Positions 9,607 to 19,059 of a DNA stretch of 64,000 nt are shown in pieces. A program made the position numbers and the translations under genes. The first letter of the stretch is position 1. Every line of letters begins with the position of its first letter. The DNA comes from Sphingobacterium sp. GTDB taxonomy: Bacteria; Bacteroidota; Bacteroidia; Sphingobacteriales; Sphingobacteriaceae. The notes under the pieces were generated by a model, which was not told where the DNA came from, made no database searches, and saw only the letters and a list, made by a program, of their open reading frames with translations. Where the stretch lies: the NCBI GenBank assembly GCA_031277685.1, contig JAITLV010000013.1:21012-85011 (forward strand), in the 5' to 3' direction.

Positions 9607-12600
9607 TTAATTTGATGAAACAGCCTCCGGTTTCTTTCCTGATGCTCTTTCCTGCAAGTATTGAAAGAGCATATAAAGCAGAGGAATGACAAATACGCCC
9701 AGAATCACACCGGACAACATGCCCATGGCAGCACTCACACTGATAGAACGGTTACCCACTGCTGTACCACCTGTTGCTACCATTAATGGGATCATACCGA
9801 CAATAAATGCCAATGAAGTCATAATAATAGGACGTAAACGGGCCTTAGCTCCTTCAAGCGCTGATTCCAGAATGGATAAACCATGCTTTCTTCTTTGCAC
9901 CGCATATTCAACAATCAAAATCGCATTTTTCGCAAGCAGACCGACCAGCATGATCAAACCAACCTGGACATAAATATTATTGTCCAAACCTACGGCCTTA
10001 ATTCCCAGATATGCCCCCAGCACACCAGTCGGAATAGATAGTAACACCGCCAAAGGTAAAATGTAGCTTTCATATTGTGCTGAAAGCAGAAAATAAACAA
10101 ACAGTAGACAAAGTCCCAGAATAAATACAGTCTGATTACCCGATGATTTTTCTTCAAGACTCAATCCTGTCCATTCATAACTATAATCAGCAGGCAATTT
10201 ATCTAGTACAGTCTCCATTTTTTCCATCAGCTCACCATTACTTACCCCGGGTAGTGCACTCACATTGACTGAAATCGAATTATAGAGATTGTACCTGTTG
10301 ACCGCTTCCGGTCCATATACTTTTTTAAATCGGGCAAGTCCATTGACAGGAACCATCTGCCCTTCTTTATTCTTTACAAATACTTCATTGAAAGCCTTTT
10401 CATCCATCCTAAAGACGCCATCAGCCTTGATATTGACCCGATAAAATTTACCGAATCTGGAAAAATTAAGCGACTGATCGCCTGCGAAATAGGTTTGAAT
10501 GGCATTGAGCATACCGCTGATACTCACGCCCATTTGTTTTGCCTTATCTTCATCAACCTCAAGCTCAAGTTGCGGATAATCTGTACGGAACGTCGTATAC
10601 GCTACCTGCACACCCGGAACCTGCATAAGTTCCCCTATGAGGGCATCTGCTCTCGCCTTTAAGGCCTCAGGACCACGTGACATCCGGTCCTGCAAGATAA
10701 TTTCAGCCCCATTGGTGATCCCAAATCCCTCCACCGGCGGCATACGCAGTACAAGGACCTGACCTTCTTTGATCTGGCTCACTTTCTCGTTCACGATCGC
10801 CATTACCCCTTCAATATCCTTTACTGCTCCCCTATCTTTTCGAGGTTTAAGTTTGAGAAATCCCAGACCATACGATGGACCATTACTATTACTTAGAATA
10901 TTAAATCCTGAAATCGCTGTATTCTCCTCCACTGCTTCTACCTCTTTCAATAGCTTGTTCATTTTGGATACAACCCTATTGGTCGGATCCAATGTGGTAC
11001 CGGGAGGCATAGTCAACGAATAGATGATTAAGCCATCGTCTTCCATAGGGATAAAACTTTTAGGTGTACTCATCAACGCCCATCCGGCGGCGCCGAGCGT
11101 AAGGAGTACAAAACCCGCCGCCAATAATTTTCTGGCTGCAAGAAAGCGGAGACTGCTCACATATCTGTTCGTAATATTATTAAAACCAGCATTAAATCCG
11201 GCAAAAAACCGTTTTTTGAAACTTGGTTTTTCAGATCTGTGCTGTCCCTCATGAGCCTCCTCTCCTTCAGCAGCATGTGTATTTTTCAAAAACAATGCAC
11301 ATAAGGCCGGAGTCAATGTCAATGCATTTACAGCTGAAATAATGATTGCGATGGCCAGGGTATATGCAAATTGCTTATAAAATATCCCTGCTGAGCCTTG
11401 CATAAAGCCAATCGGAATAAATACTGCGGCCATTACCAGCGTTATCGAAATCACAGCACCAGTGATCTCAGACATTGCGCTATGCGTCGCTTCCTTTCCA
11501 CTTATTGTTGATCCTTCCATCTTTCCATGGACGGCCTCAACAACGACAATAGCATCATCCACCACAATACCGATGGCCAAGACCAAAGCAAACAAGGTCA
11601 ATAGATTGATCGTAAACCCCAAGATCATAAGGAAGAAAAAAGTTCCCACGATTGCAACCGGAACTGCTATGGCCGGAATAAGGGTCGACCTAAAGTCCTG
11701 AAGGAATATGAACACCACAATAAATACCAACAAAAAGGCTTCAAATAACGTACTTTTAACTTGCCCTGTGGCAGCATCCAGCTTCTCTTTCGTACTGATT
11801 ACTTTACTATATCCAATTCCTTTAGGAAATGTTTTGGCCAGTTTTTTCAATTCAAAGTCAATACCTTGTTCAATGGCGTTTGCATTGGAACCTGAGGTTT
11901 GAAGAATCGAAAGTGTGACCGCGTTCCGATTATTTGATGTATTGTTACCACTATAGGTTGCTGAACCAAATTCTACCCGTGCGACATCCTTAAGTCGAAC
12001 AATATTACTGCCATTGGTTTTGACAATCATATTATCATAATCCTCCGGCAGATATTTTTTTCCTTTATAGCGAATCACGTATTCGAGTACGGCATGAGAT
12101 TCTGATCCTACTTTTCCTGGAGCTGATTCCAGACTTTGGTCTGCAATCGCATTCGTCACATCAGCAGGCTCTAGTTCATATGATGCCATTTTCCTGGGGT
12201 CAAGCCATATCCGCATCGAGTACTCCTTACTACCAAAAGCCTGTACCTGACCTACACCCGGTACACGCTTGAGCTGTGGGATCAGGTTAATATTTGCATA
12301 ATTTTGCAAAAAGGTCTCATCATATGTCCCCCCATTTTCTGCATATAAGTTAAAGACCATAATCATACTATTCTGTTGTTTGGAGGTTGTTAAACCCATG
12401 CGAACAACTTCCGTAGGGAGAATCGGCGTAGCCTGCTGCACGCGATTTTGTACATTTACTGCAGCCTGATCTGGATCCGTACCTTGTTTGAAAATAATCG
12501 TAACATTAAAAGAACCATCATTGCTTGCAGTTGATTTCATATACTGCATATTTTCAACACCGTTGATCTGCTCTTCCAACGGCGTAACAACGGATCGAAT

Positions 12601-12771
12601 AATTGTCAGACTATTTCCACCAGGATAGGAACCAGACACCGTCACAGTGGGTGGAGAAATATCTGGAAACCTTGTTATTGGTAACCTCGAAAGTCCGATG
12701 ACACCCAGTATCACGATGATAATCGAAATTACTGTCGCCAATACGGGTTTATCTATTATCTTTTTTAACAT
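9607..12771 (-). CDS. RND multidrug efflux permease (HAE1/AcrB type)
   Basis: At 1054 residues it is full length for the AcrB group. It starts with the TM1 region VLATVISIIIVILGV and carries the SRLPITRFPDISPP segment. The TM4 motif AIGIVVDDAIVVVE contains the paired aspartates used in proton relay, and TM10 carries LVGLLAKNAILIVEY with the essential lysine. Two large periplasmic loops separate TM1-2 and TM7-8. It is a proton-driven inner-membrane drug exporter working with the adaptor at 12798-13934 and the OMF at 8181-9596. Substrate range cannot be predicted. No TetR-type repressor is nearby; the upstream LytTR-like operator array is the visible control element. Confidence 0.95.
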   Translation of the reverse strand: MLKKIIDKPVLATVISIIIVILGVIGLSRLPITRFPDISPPTVTVSGSYPGGNSLTIIRSVVTPLEEQINGVENMQYMKSTASNDGSFNVTIIFKQGTDPDQAAVNVQNRVQQATPILPTEVVRMGLTTSKQQNSMIMVFNLYAENGGTYDETFLQNYANINLIPQLKRVPGVGQVQAFGSKEYSMRIWLDPRKMASYELEPADVTNAIADQSLESAPGKVGSESHAVLEYVIRYKGKKYLPEDYDNMIVKTNGSNIVRLKDVARVEFGSATYSGNNTSNNRNAVTLSILQTSGSNANAIEQGIDFELKKLAKTFPKGIGYSKVISTKEKLDAATGQVKSTLFEAFLLVFIVVFIFLQDFRSTLIPAIAVPVAIVGTFFFLMILGFTINLLTLFALVLAIGIVVDDAIVVVEAVHGKMEGSTISGKEATHSAMSEITGAVISITLVMAAVFIPIGFMQGSAGIFYKQFAYTLAIAIIISAVNALTLTPALCALFLKNTHAAEGEEAHEGQHRSEKPSFKKRFFAGFNAGFNNITNRYVSSLRFLAARKLLAAGFVLLTLGAAGWALMSTPKSFIPMEDDGLIIYSLTMPPGTTLDPTNRVVSKMNKLLKEVEAVEENTAISGFNILSNSNGPSYGLGFLKLKPRKDRGAVKDIEGVMAIVNEKVSQIKEGQVLVLRMPPVEGFGITNGAEIILQDRMSRGPEALKARADALIGELMQVPGVQVAYTTFRTDYPQLELEVDEDKAKQMGVSISGMLNAIQTYFAGDQSLNFSRFGKFYRVNIKADGVFRMDEKAFNEVFVKNKEGQMVPVNGLARFKKVYGPEAVNRYNLYNSISVNVSALPGVSNGELMEKMETVLDKLPADYSYEWTGLSLEEKSSGNQTVFILGLCLLFVYFLLSAQYESYILPLAVLLSIPTGVLGAYLGIKAVGLDNNIYVQVGLIMLVGLLAKNAILIVEYAVQRRKHGLSILESALEGAKARLRPIIMTSLAFIVGMIPLMVATGGTAVGNRSISVSAAMGMLSGVILGVFVIPLLYMLFQYLQERASGKKPEAVSSN

Positions 12772-12797
12772 CTTTTTTCCTTTTAAATTTTCAGCAT

Positions 12798-13934
12798 TTA
12801 GTTACGAATAGAATCCAGTGAAACTATTTTCGGTGCTACCAGCATCCCCTCGACAAGACCATCAATTCTATTGATAGCGATCTTGTCCCCTGGTTTCAGC
12901 CCGGACTTCATGATGAAAAAATTACCTGAAGATCCCGAAATTCCGATCTCTGACATCGAGACCTTATTGCTGTCCGCCAACTTAAATACAAAGTATTTAT
13001 CTTGAATATCTTTGATGCTTCCCTTGGGAATAGCAATGACATTATTGAGATTCTTGGTGATTTCTATTCGGGCAAATCCACCATTCCTAAGATTTTTTTC
13101 AGGATTCGGGAAAACAGCTTTTAAAGTCATACTTCCTGTATTCTGATCAACGTTGCCACTTGCCGCTTCAAGTTTACCCTTATAAGGATACATATTTCCA
13201 TCCGCGGTAATTAAGCTAATGATTTCATTGCCCGAAGCAGTTTTACGGGCAAGATAATCAGCTTCGCTCAAGGAGAAATAAACGAAAACCTGATCAATTT
13301 CTGCCAATGTCGTCAAAGGCATCGCATCTGTAGGAGTCACAAGGTTTCCAATCCGATTGGGAATCCTTCCGATATAGCCACTAACCGGAGCTTTAATAAG
13401 TGCAAAATTTGCGTTCAGTGTGGATGAGCCCAAGGCTGCCTTGGCCTGAGCAACCTGTGCAGTCGCCATATCATATTTTGCCTGTGCTTCCTGTAACTGT
13501 ATTTCTGAAATAACTTTACCATCGACCAAAGGCTTAAGTTTGTTCATTTCAATTCTTGCTGTTGTCTGAGAGGCAAGAGCGGATTTTAAGGATGCTTCAC
13601 TATTTTTAATCTGCTCATTGAAGACATCACCTTTGATTCTAAATAAATTCTGACCTTTCTGAACATAATCTCCCTCTTTCACATAGATTGTCTCCAGGTA
13701 CCCTGAAACCTGGGCCTTAATATCCACATTCACACTTCCTTCAATCTTGCCCGGGTATGATTCTATAAAAGAGGCTGTGCCTTCATTCAATGAAACAAAG
13801 TCTGTTTCTTGGGGCGGCATTTCCATCATCGCTGATTGACCGTCACCGGATCCGCATGCAGAAACCATTGCAGCCATAGAAGCGGTAAAAAGGAAATAAC
13901 CAATTCTCAACTTTATTATTAAGCTCTTTTTCAT
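12798..13934 (-). CDS. RND periplasmic adaptor lipoprotein (MFP/AcrA type)
   Basis: The 378-residue protein has a lipoprotein signal ending in VSAC (Cys27). The lipoyl half-motifs VDIKAQVSGYLETIYVKEGDYVQKG and FALIKAPVSGYIGRI flank an alpha-helical hairpin at about residues 105-165. A beta-barrel domain and a membrane-proximal domain follow (PKGSIKDIQDKYFVF). This is the standard AcrA/MexA order. It is the first gene of the three-gene efflux operon, 26 nt upstream of the pump, and should link the pump to the outer-membrane channel. The leader before ATG 13934 contains the operator array described separately. Confidence 0.93.
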   Translation of the reverse strand: MKKSLIIKLRIGYFLFTASMAAMVSACGSGDGQSAMMEMPPQETDFVSLNEGTASFIESYPGKIEGSVNVDIKAQVSGYLETIYVKEGDYVQKGQNLFRIKGDVFNEQIKNSEASLKSALASQTTARIEMNKLKPLVDGKVISEIQLQEAQAKYDMATAQVAQAKAALGSSTLNANFALIKAPVSGYIGRIPNRIGNLVTPTDAMPLTTLAEIDQVFVYFSLSEADYLARKTASGNEIISLITADGNMYPYKGKLEAASGNVDQNTGSMTLKAVFPNPEKNLRNGGFARIEITKNLNNVIAIPKGSIKDIQDKYFVFKLADSNKVSMSEIGISGSSGNFFIMKSGLKPGDKIAINRIDGLVEGMLVAPKIVSLDSIRN

Positions 13935-13956
13935 GTTTTTGCTTTTTTTACTACCG

Positions 13957-14048
13957 CAAAAGACGTAAAAGAGGCTATGGGAACAGTGATATATTTTGCC
14001 GAAATGCGCTAATAATCAGGTGAAATAACAAAATCGCTAGGTGAAATG
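13957..14048 (-). promoter_or_regulatory. LytTR-type operator array of the RND efflux operon
   Basis: Minus-strand heptamers CATTTCA (14048-14042), TATTTCA (14027-14021) and CATTTCG (14006-14000) have exact 21-nt spacing. A weak -7 candidate GTCTTTTG (13964-13957) starts 42 nt after the last repeat. The -7 box is poor, which suggests activator dependence. A separate array for the divergent gene lies at 14231-14321, so the 13935-14351 gap is a back-to-back regulatory region. Confidence 0.65.
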
Positions 14049-14230
14049 AACAGGCGGACTACATAAGAAGTTTAATCTATTTCAATAATTAGACAAATAG
14101 GCTCGAATTTACTATCTTAAAGACAGTTGACACCTACACTTTTCCTTCCATTCAAATGCAACTTATTTGAACTATCTTTATAAAATCTGTTGTTGTATTA
14201 AAATTTCACTATCGGTCCATATCAGCTATT

Positions 14231-14321
14231 CAGTTGGCATGCTGGTTCATACAGTTCACTCCTCATTTTTTTCACTTCACTAAATTATAGCCGAAATCAA
14301 AAAATATACTGCCTAACATTG
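14231..14321 (+). promoter_or_regulatory. LytTR-type operator array and promoter of the first beta-barrel gene
   Basis: Heptamers CAGTTGG (14231-14237), CAGTTCA (14252-14258) and CACTTCA (14273-14279) are 21 nt apart. The -7 box TAACATTG (14314-14321) starts 41 nt after the last one. With one flanking base each side, ACAGTTCAC matches 8 of 9 positions of the published LytTR 9-mer pattern. The promoter position rules out a TTG start at 14319 for the downstream gene. Confidence 0.75.
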
Positions 14322-14351
14322 TATCGTAATAAAAATATTTATAGACAAAAA

Positions 14352-14948
14352 ATGAAAAAAATGAAAAAATCAACGATGAAAAAATCAATTGCATTCATAG
14401 CTCTTATCATCGGAGCGCTTGGAGTAAAAGCACAACAAATAGAAATTATCCCGAAAGCAGGCATCAATATTGGAAGTCAGTCTATTAAAGATGGGATCAA
14501 TGGAAAAAGTAAAGTTGGTTTTCAGGGTGGTCTAGGTTTAAACCTTGCAACTGGAGCACCCGGTTTTTCGGTTCAGCCTGAACTAAACTTTGTTAACAAA
14601 GGAGCATCCTACAATATTGGATCAATCAAGGAAAAAATTAATGTTAATTATTTAGAACTTCCTGTATTAGCAAAATACGCTTATGGGCCGATATATGTAA
14701 ATGCAGGTCCTTCAATCGGTTTGCGTACCGGGCAGGATGATAAATCTAAGCTAGCACTCGGGAATCTCAAAAAAGTTGATTTTGGCGTACAGATGGGCTT
14801 AGGTCTCGCGCTACAAGCAGGTCTTGGGAAGTTCATCATCGATGGCCGATATAATCTAGGGCTTAGCAATATTTCTGAGATTAAAGGGCAGAATATTAAA
14901 AACAGAGGCATGCAATTTTCTTTAGGCTATGCAATACCTTTAAAATAG
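14352..14948 (+). CDS. Outer-membrane beta-barrel protein, first copy (OmpB_2/porin-like)
   Basis: The mature protein is about 180 residues. Its signal peptide ends in GVKAQQ and an eight-strand-type barrel follows, with GINIGSQS, KVGFQGGLGLNLA, PGFSVQPELNF and NYLELPVLAKYAYGPIYVNAGPSIG. These are typical of PF13568-like small barrels of Bacteroidota. The start is ATG 14352, 14361 or 14376, because the promoter -7 box ends at 14321. The last of these aligns with the paralogue at 22333-22905. It precedes the LytS/LytTR pair and shares the operator type, so it may be a sensor partner or a target of that system. Partner role is inference. Confidence 0.85.
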   Translation: MKKMKKSTMKKSIAFIALIIGALGVKAQQIEIIPKAGINIGSQSIKDGINGKSKVGFQGGLGLNLATGAPGFSVQPELNFVNKGASYNIGSIKEKINVNYLELPVLAKYAYGPIYVNAGPSIGLRTGQDDKSKLALGNLKKVDFGVQMGLGLALQAGLGKFIIDGRYNLGLSNISEIKGQNIKNRGMQFSLGYAIPLK

Positions 14949-14960
14949 ACAGTTTTCTGA

Positions 14961-15003
14961 GCGTGTCAGGGTATATGCAATCTCTGACCGCTTTATTATT
15001 TTT
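14961..15003 (+). terminator. Hairpin terminator after first barrel gene
   Basis: A GCG-T-GTCAG arm (14961-14969) pairs with CTGAC-CGC (14984-14991) with one bulged base. The T-rich run TTTATTATTTTT follows. It separates the barrel gene from the kinase, which has its own promoter. Confidence 0.6.
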
Positions 15004-15099
15004 CCTTATCCCGATTTTGATGAACCTACAATCCTATTGTAAGTGCTGTTCCTCATCTATAGCCCATGTTATTGAACGGTTCATTGATCGCCAATTATA

Positions 15100-15190
15100 A
15101 ATTTCAATCTTGAAAATTAACAGTTCACTAATTAAATTTATCATTTCAGCGAAAAATATAATTTTCGGAACAAGCGAACACTTAACTTGC
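15100..15190 (+). promoter_or_regulatory. LytTR-type operator array and promoter of the kinase-regulator operon
   Basis: Heptamers AATTTCA (15100-15106), CAGTTCA (15121-15127) and CATTTCA (15142-15148) are 21 nt apart. A -7-like TAACTTGC (15183-15190) starts 41 nt after the last. It precedes the LytS kinase ATG at 15255, which has AAGGAA as ribosome binding site. The presence of the array here implies autoregulation of the system. Confidence 0.72.
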
Positions 15191-15254
15191 AACAGCGTTT
15201 AGGAAAAAAAACAAATTATCACATTGAACCGTTTGGTACTCTAAGGAAACACGA

Positions 15255-16325
15255 ATGATTGAGCATAAAATCAAAAGGACTATTTTCATACTTTTCGCCT
15301 TTATAGGCTCAGTTGGAACCATGTTTTTAATGGATCCATCTGCTCCCTATTGGTATGACTATTTTCAAAGGTCTGTAGGGAATATCGCTCTAGATTATCT
15401 AACAACATTGGCCTACTGTGTTATGATATCAGAGGTAACAGTTTTTGTAGATAAAAAATTCAACAAACTGTTACCCTGGAACAAAAATCCGCTTAAAAGA
15501 TTGCTTATCCAGACTTTTGTGCAAATACTTTCCGTATTGGTAATCAATATTTTATTATTTATCATATTGGACAACACGATGGACCTAAAAACTGAAGAAT
15601 ATTCCCACGAAATTATTAAGGCATACTGGGGCTGGGTAATTGGCAGTATTTTGATCACATTAATGATTGGTACAATTAATGCCGGTAGTTACCTGATCTC
15701 AAATTGGAAAAAAGTTGAGACCGAAATAGCTGAACATAAAATTAAATCTGCACAGCACAAACAAGCTGCCGCGGAAGCAGAACTGCATGCCTTAAAACTC
15801 CAGCTTGACAATCATTTTGTATTTAACAATTTAAGTGTCCTTTCCGAACTCATATTAAAGGATCAAAAGCTGGGGTTTAAATACGCAGAGAACTTTGCCA
15901 AGGTTTACCGTTATCTTTTGGTCAATTCAAAAATCAATCTGATTTCCTTAAAAGAAGAGTTACGATTTTTAGATGCCTATCTATTTCTTATTAAAAATCG
16001 TCTAGGTGAAGGTGTTGTGTTTAAAATAAACATTGAGGATTCAAAATTACATATGAGAATTCCACCGATTACCGTTCAACTGCTGATTGAAAATGCTTTG
16101 AAACATAATCAGACCAGCTCAGAATCTCCGCTCGCTATCCGGGTATTTACAAATGGAAGCAACGAATTGGTAGTACAAAATTCGATCATTCCTTTGATGA
16201 ATAAACCGGATTCCGCAGGAATTGGATTAAACAATATTATTAGCCGATATAACCTAATTTCCGAGGTTCAGCCTGAAGTTAAACAAACCCAGCACCTTTT
16301 TATAGTTAAAGTACCACTCATATGA
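15255..16325 (+). CDS. LytS-type sensor histidine kinase
   Basis: The 356-residue kinase has four predicted membrane helices (about 8-27, 45-63, 84-105 and 126-148) and short loops. A coiled linker is followed by the HisKA_7TM-like His_kinase domain with QLDNHFVFNNL, where His187 is the phosphoacceptor. An ATPase N-box, PPITVQLLIENALKHNQ, and a glycine-containing G-box (SAGIGLNNI) complete the catalytic part. The stop overlaps the ATG of the LytTR regulator by 4 nt, so the two are translationally coupled. With no large sensory domain, the signal is probably read within the membrane or through a partner such as the adjacent barrel protein (inference). Confidence 0.93.
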   Translation: MIEHKIKRTIFILFAFIGSVGTMFLMDPSAPYWYDYFQRSVGNIALDYLTTLAYCVMISEVTVFVDKKFNKLLPWNKNPLKRLLIQTFVQILSVLVINILLFIILDNTMDLKTEEYSHEIIKAYWGWVIGSILITLMIGTINAGSYLISNWKKVETEIAEHKIKSAQHKQAAAEAELHALKLQLDNHFVFNNLSVLSELILKDQKLGFKYAENFAKVYRYLLVNSKINLISLKEELRFLDAYLFLIKNRLGEGVVFKINIEDSKLHMRIPPITVQLLIENALKHNQTSSESPLAIRVFTNGSNELVVQNSIIPLMNKPDSAGIGLNNIISRYNLISEVQPEVKQTQHLFIVKVPLI

Positions 16326-17086
16326 AAAATACAAAAATACTGATTCTAGAAGATGAAAAACCCAATGCTGAGCGATTAGAACGGCTATTATTGGAGTTGA
16401 GGCCCAATGCCCAAATATTGGCTGTTTTGGAATCTGTAAAACAGGCAATTGCATGGTTAAAAGAAAATGAAGCTCCTGACCTGATTATGATGGATGTCAG
16501 GCTTTCGGACGGACTAAGCTTTGAAGTATTTAATCATATCGAAATCATTACTCCAATTATCTTTACAACTGCTTATGATGAATATGCTGTTAAAGCTTTC
16601 AAGTATAACAGTGTAGATTATCTGCTGAAACCCATCGAGAGCGACGAGCTTGAAGCAGCCCTTAAGGATTTTGATGAAATGAGCAAACCTAAGGGGAAGC
16701 TTGATCCGGCAATAGAAAATTTACTCAGTTACTTACAGCCAAAACAATATCGTACGCGGTTTTTGCTCCCATTTAGAGATAGCTATAAGTCTGTTCTGGT
16801 CAGCAACATTGCCTATTTTTATACAGAATTGAATGTTACCTGTGCTAAATTACTTACAGGCGAGATAGAGGTCATCCCCCACTCTCTTGAACAGCTCGAA
16901 CAGGAGCTGGATACAAAATCTTTCTTTCGTGTAAGCCGTCAGTTTATATTACAGATAGATTCCATAAAACAAGTCCACAATTACTTTAATGGGAAACTTA
17001 AAGTCGAATTAAAAAACAGCCCTGAGGTAGAAGTAATCATAAGTAGAAAGAAAGCTGTATTGCTCAAGTCATGGTTAGGATATTAA
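16322..17086 (+). CDS. LytTR-family response regulator
   Basis: The 254-residue protein has an N-terminal receiver domain (residues 4-120) with acidic pair ED at 10-11, phosphoacceptor Asp58 in LIMMDVRLSDG, TTAYDEYAVKAF and the YLLKP lysine. A C-terminal LytTR DNA-binding domain (about 145-250) contains RTRFLLPFRDSYKSV, TGEIEVIPHSLEQLEQEL and FFRVSRQFILQIDSI. LytTR domains bind direct repeats of 9 bp separated by 12-13 bp. The seven 21-bp-period arrays in this window fit that geometry and one lies upstream of this operon, so this protein is the best candidate to bind them. Direct proof is absent. Confidence 0.95.
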   Translation: MKNTKILILEDEKPNAERLERLLLELRPNAQILAVLESVKQAIAWLKENEAPDLIMMDVRLSDGLSFEVFNHIEIITPIIFTTAYDEYAVKAFKYNSVDYLLKPIESDELEAALKDFDEMSKPKGKLDPAIENLLSYLQPKQYRTRFLLPFRDSYKSVLVSNIAYFYTELNVTCAKLLTGEIEVIPHSLEQLEQELDTKSFFRVSRQFILQIDSIKQVHNYFNGKLKVELKNSPEVEVIISRKKAVLLKSWLGY

Positions 17087-17358
17087 TTTACCATTATATG
17101 TATGGATTATAAATAAAGAAATTGTGTTTTTCAAAATCCGACAACCCGTAATAAAATCTACAGATTAACTCAAGTGAGGATATAGTAAAACCTGAAGAGA
17201 ACAGCTATGTTTCTAAATGATTCGTAGCCAATTTTTTTCAGGTTAGCTAACTCGAAAAATCAGCTACCGATCCTAATCAAGGTTTAACTGACTTAACATC
17301 TATTCTGCCCGTATTTCTATGGCGAACATAAATGATTTACATCTCTGAAAATTATAAT

Positions 17359-18300
17359 ATGAAAAAAAATATTACTTGGGTTACACGGGGTAAACTTTCT
17401 AACGGAAATGAACTTGAACAATTTCATTTCAAACCCAATACGACCAACAGAGCAACAGGATCTATCGTTTCTTTCTTCCATTATCCAATTCAGGTTAAAA
17501 AAAGACCTCCTAAACTGAATGGAACAAATGCCCAATATTATAAAGGAATTGCAACTTTAACCTATATTCTATCTGGTGAAGTGACGCAGATGGACAAAAA
17601 AAGAGGTAAAGAGAAGATTTATTCAGGTGGCCTTATTTGGGTAAAATCAGGTAGAGGTGTTATGTATGAAGAAGTGTTTAACACGGAAGCCAATTCCCTA
17701 CGTGACTACGTTTTTGGTATGAAGTTCTGGATTAATCTCCCTTCAAAAATAAAATCGGAAGATCCAGCATATATCAAGATCAACTGCGAAAAAATTCCTA
17801 GAATGTGTCTTGGTGAAAGTATTGGATGGATTAAAGTGCTTCTTGGGAATTATAGATCCTACATATCTATTTTGCCCACATATTCTCGACAATTTATTTA
17901 CCATATCTCTATAAATGCGGGAGCAAAATTCTCCATATCAACCGAAGTACTTTTGGAATACGCCTTATTTGTTCTTGGAAAAGCTTTAGTGATAAATGGT
18001 ATAGAGTACAATAATGGAACATTAATAGAATTTGAAGTGAGTGAAACTGAAATCGAAATCTCCAATATATCTGCTTTGCCCTCCGAAATAATTCTATACG
18101 GAGGTGAACATTATTCAGAACCAATAACATCCCAAGAAGCCGTCTTTATGAACTCAAAGCAAGAAGTAGAAAAAGCCTGCGAAGACTTCTTTAGAGGTAA
18201 ATATCGAAAAAATCTATATGATCAAACACCGGATTTTCTAGCTACCCACTTGCCAGAATATAAAAATCTACGGAGAAGTTCTTTCAACAAGGAAAGTTAA
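17359..18300 (+). CDS. Pirin-family protein lacking the usual metal ligands
   Basis: The protein is a bicupin with the pirin signature YKGIATLTYILSGEVTQMD followed by GGLIWVKSGRGVMYEE. The C-terminal cupin ends in ILYGGEHYSEPI and VEKACEDFFRGKY, all placed as in pirins. Classical pirins bind iron through two His in HPHRGFET and a His and Glu in GIVHSE. Here the first site reads TNAQYYKGIAT with no His, and the second has Tyr for His. Enzymatic quercetinase-like activity is therefore unlikely. ATG 17332 is an alternative start, nine codons upstream. It follows the LytTR gene after about 270 nt without an operator array of the type seen elsewhere. Confidence 0.82.
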   Translation: MKKNITWVTRGKLSNGNELEQFHFKPNTTNRATGSIVSFFHYPIQVKKRPPKLNGTNAQYYKGIATLTYILSGEVTQMDKKRGKEKIYSGGLIWVKSGRGVMYEEVFNTEANSLRDYVFGMKFWINLPSKIKSEDPAYIKINCEKIPRMCLGESIGWIKVLLGNYRSYISILPTYSRQFIYHISINAGAKFSISTEVLLEYALFVLGKALVINGIEYNNGTLIEFEVSETEIEISNISALPSEIILYGGEHYSEPITSQEAVFMNSKQEVEKACEDFFRGKYRKNLYDQTPDFLATHLPEYKNLRRSSFNKES

Positions 18301-18365
18301 TTAGCTCTTGGCGATTTATATGTTGAAAAAAATTACAGAATATTTAAGCAATTAGAACTACTTAA

Positions 18366-18899
18366 ATGATAAGAGGTAAAGACGATAAAAGAAGTCCCAG
18401 AAAGTTACTTACCATCGAGCTGGCATTGTTCTGGCTATATATTTTGGTCAATTTAATCATAGGCCTCCTTTTTGTTTCAACTGAACTTGTAGAAACCATC
18501 GGAAAGCTCATCGTCACCTTATTTCCCCTCGGACTATATGTTACTATATTTTCCATGAACAAAACCTCAGCGCTCGAATTATTGTTATTTTTCCGCTTAA
18601 TTGCTTTACATGCCTTTCAGGTTACAATGTATTATCTATTTGAAGATGGCGCTATTGAAACAAACATGTTTGTAAAATTAGCAACATCACCCCCTTATGG
18701 AATTAATATGTTAGACAGTGCCTATTTATTTTCAATTTTTTTGGGATGTGTATTGTATATTCCCCCTATGCTATTAGCAATTTACCAAATAAGAAGAAAA
18801 AAAAAATTATCATGGAGATGTCGAAAATGGGCGCTTTACACCGGAATCCTCCTCATTATCGTTTCTTTAATATTACCATATTTTACTAACAGTCGATAA
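18366..18899 (+). CDS. Hypothetical four-helix membrane protein
   Basis: I do not recognise this 177-residue protein. It has a basic N-terminus (MIRGKDDKRSPRK) and four hydrophobic segments at about residues 15-37, 45-62, 120-140 and 156-172. The basic segment IRRKKKLSWRCRK lies between the last two. It lies 65 nt after the pirin gene on the same strand. Nothing in sequence indicates a substrate or partner. Confidence 0.6.
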   Translation: MIRGKDDKRSPRKLLTIELALFWLYILVNLIIGLLFVSTELVETIGKLIVTLFPLGLYVTIFSMNKTSALELLLFFRLIALHAFQVTMYYLFEDGAIETNMFVKLATSPPYGINMLDSAYLFSIFLGCVLYIPPMLLAIYQIRRKKKLSWRCRKWALYTGILLIIVSLILPYFTNSR

Positions 18900-19059
18900 A
18901 TAAATACTGATAATGAATAACCAATAATGGGTCACTACTCGATATCAGAAATTAATGCATATAAATATATCAACCAGAACAAAATCCAACCGTATTTCAG
19001 GATACACTATACAGAAATTCTCAATCAATAAAACATATAATATCTAATAATTTTTATTT

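Noticed and set aside
14319..14351. TTG start for the first barrel gene
   Set aside because: It falls inside the -7 box and so precedes the transcription start.
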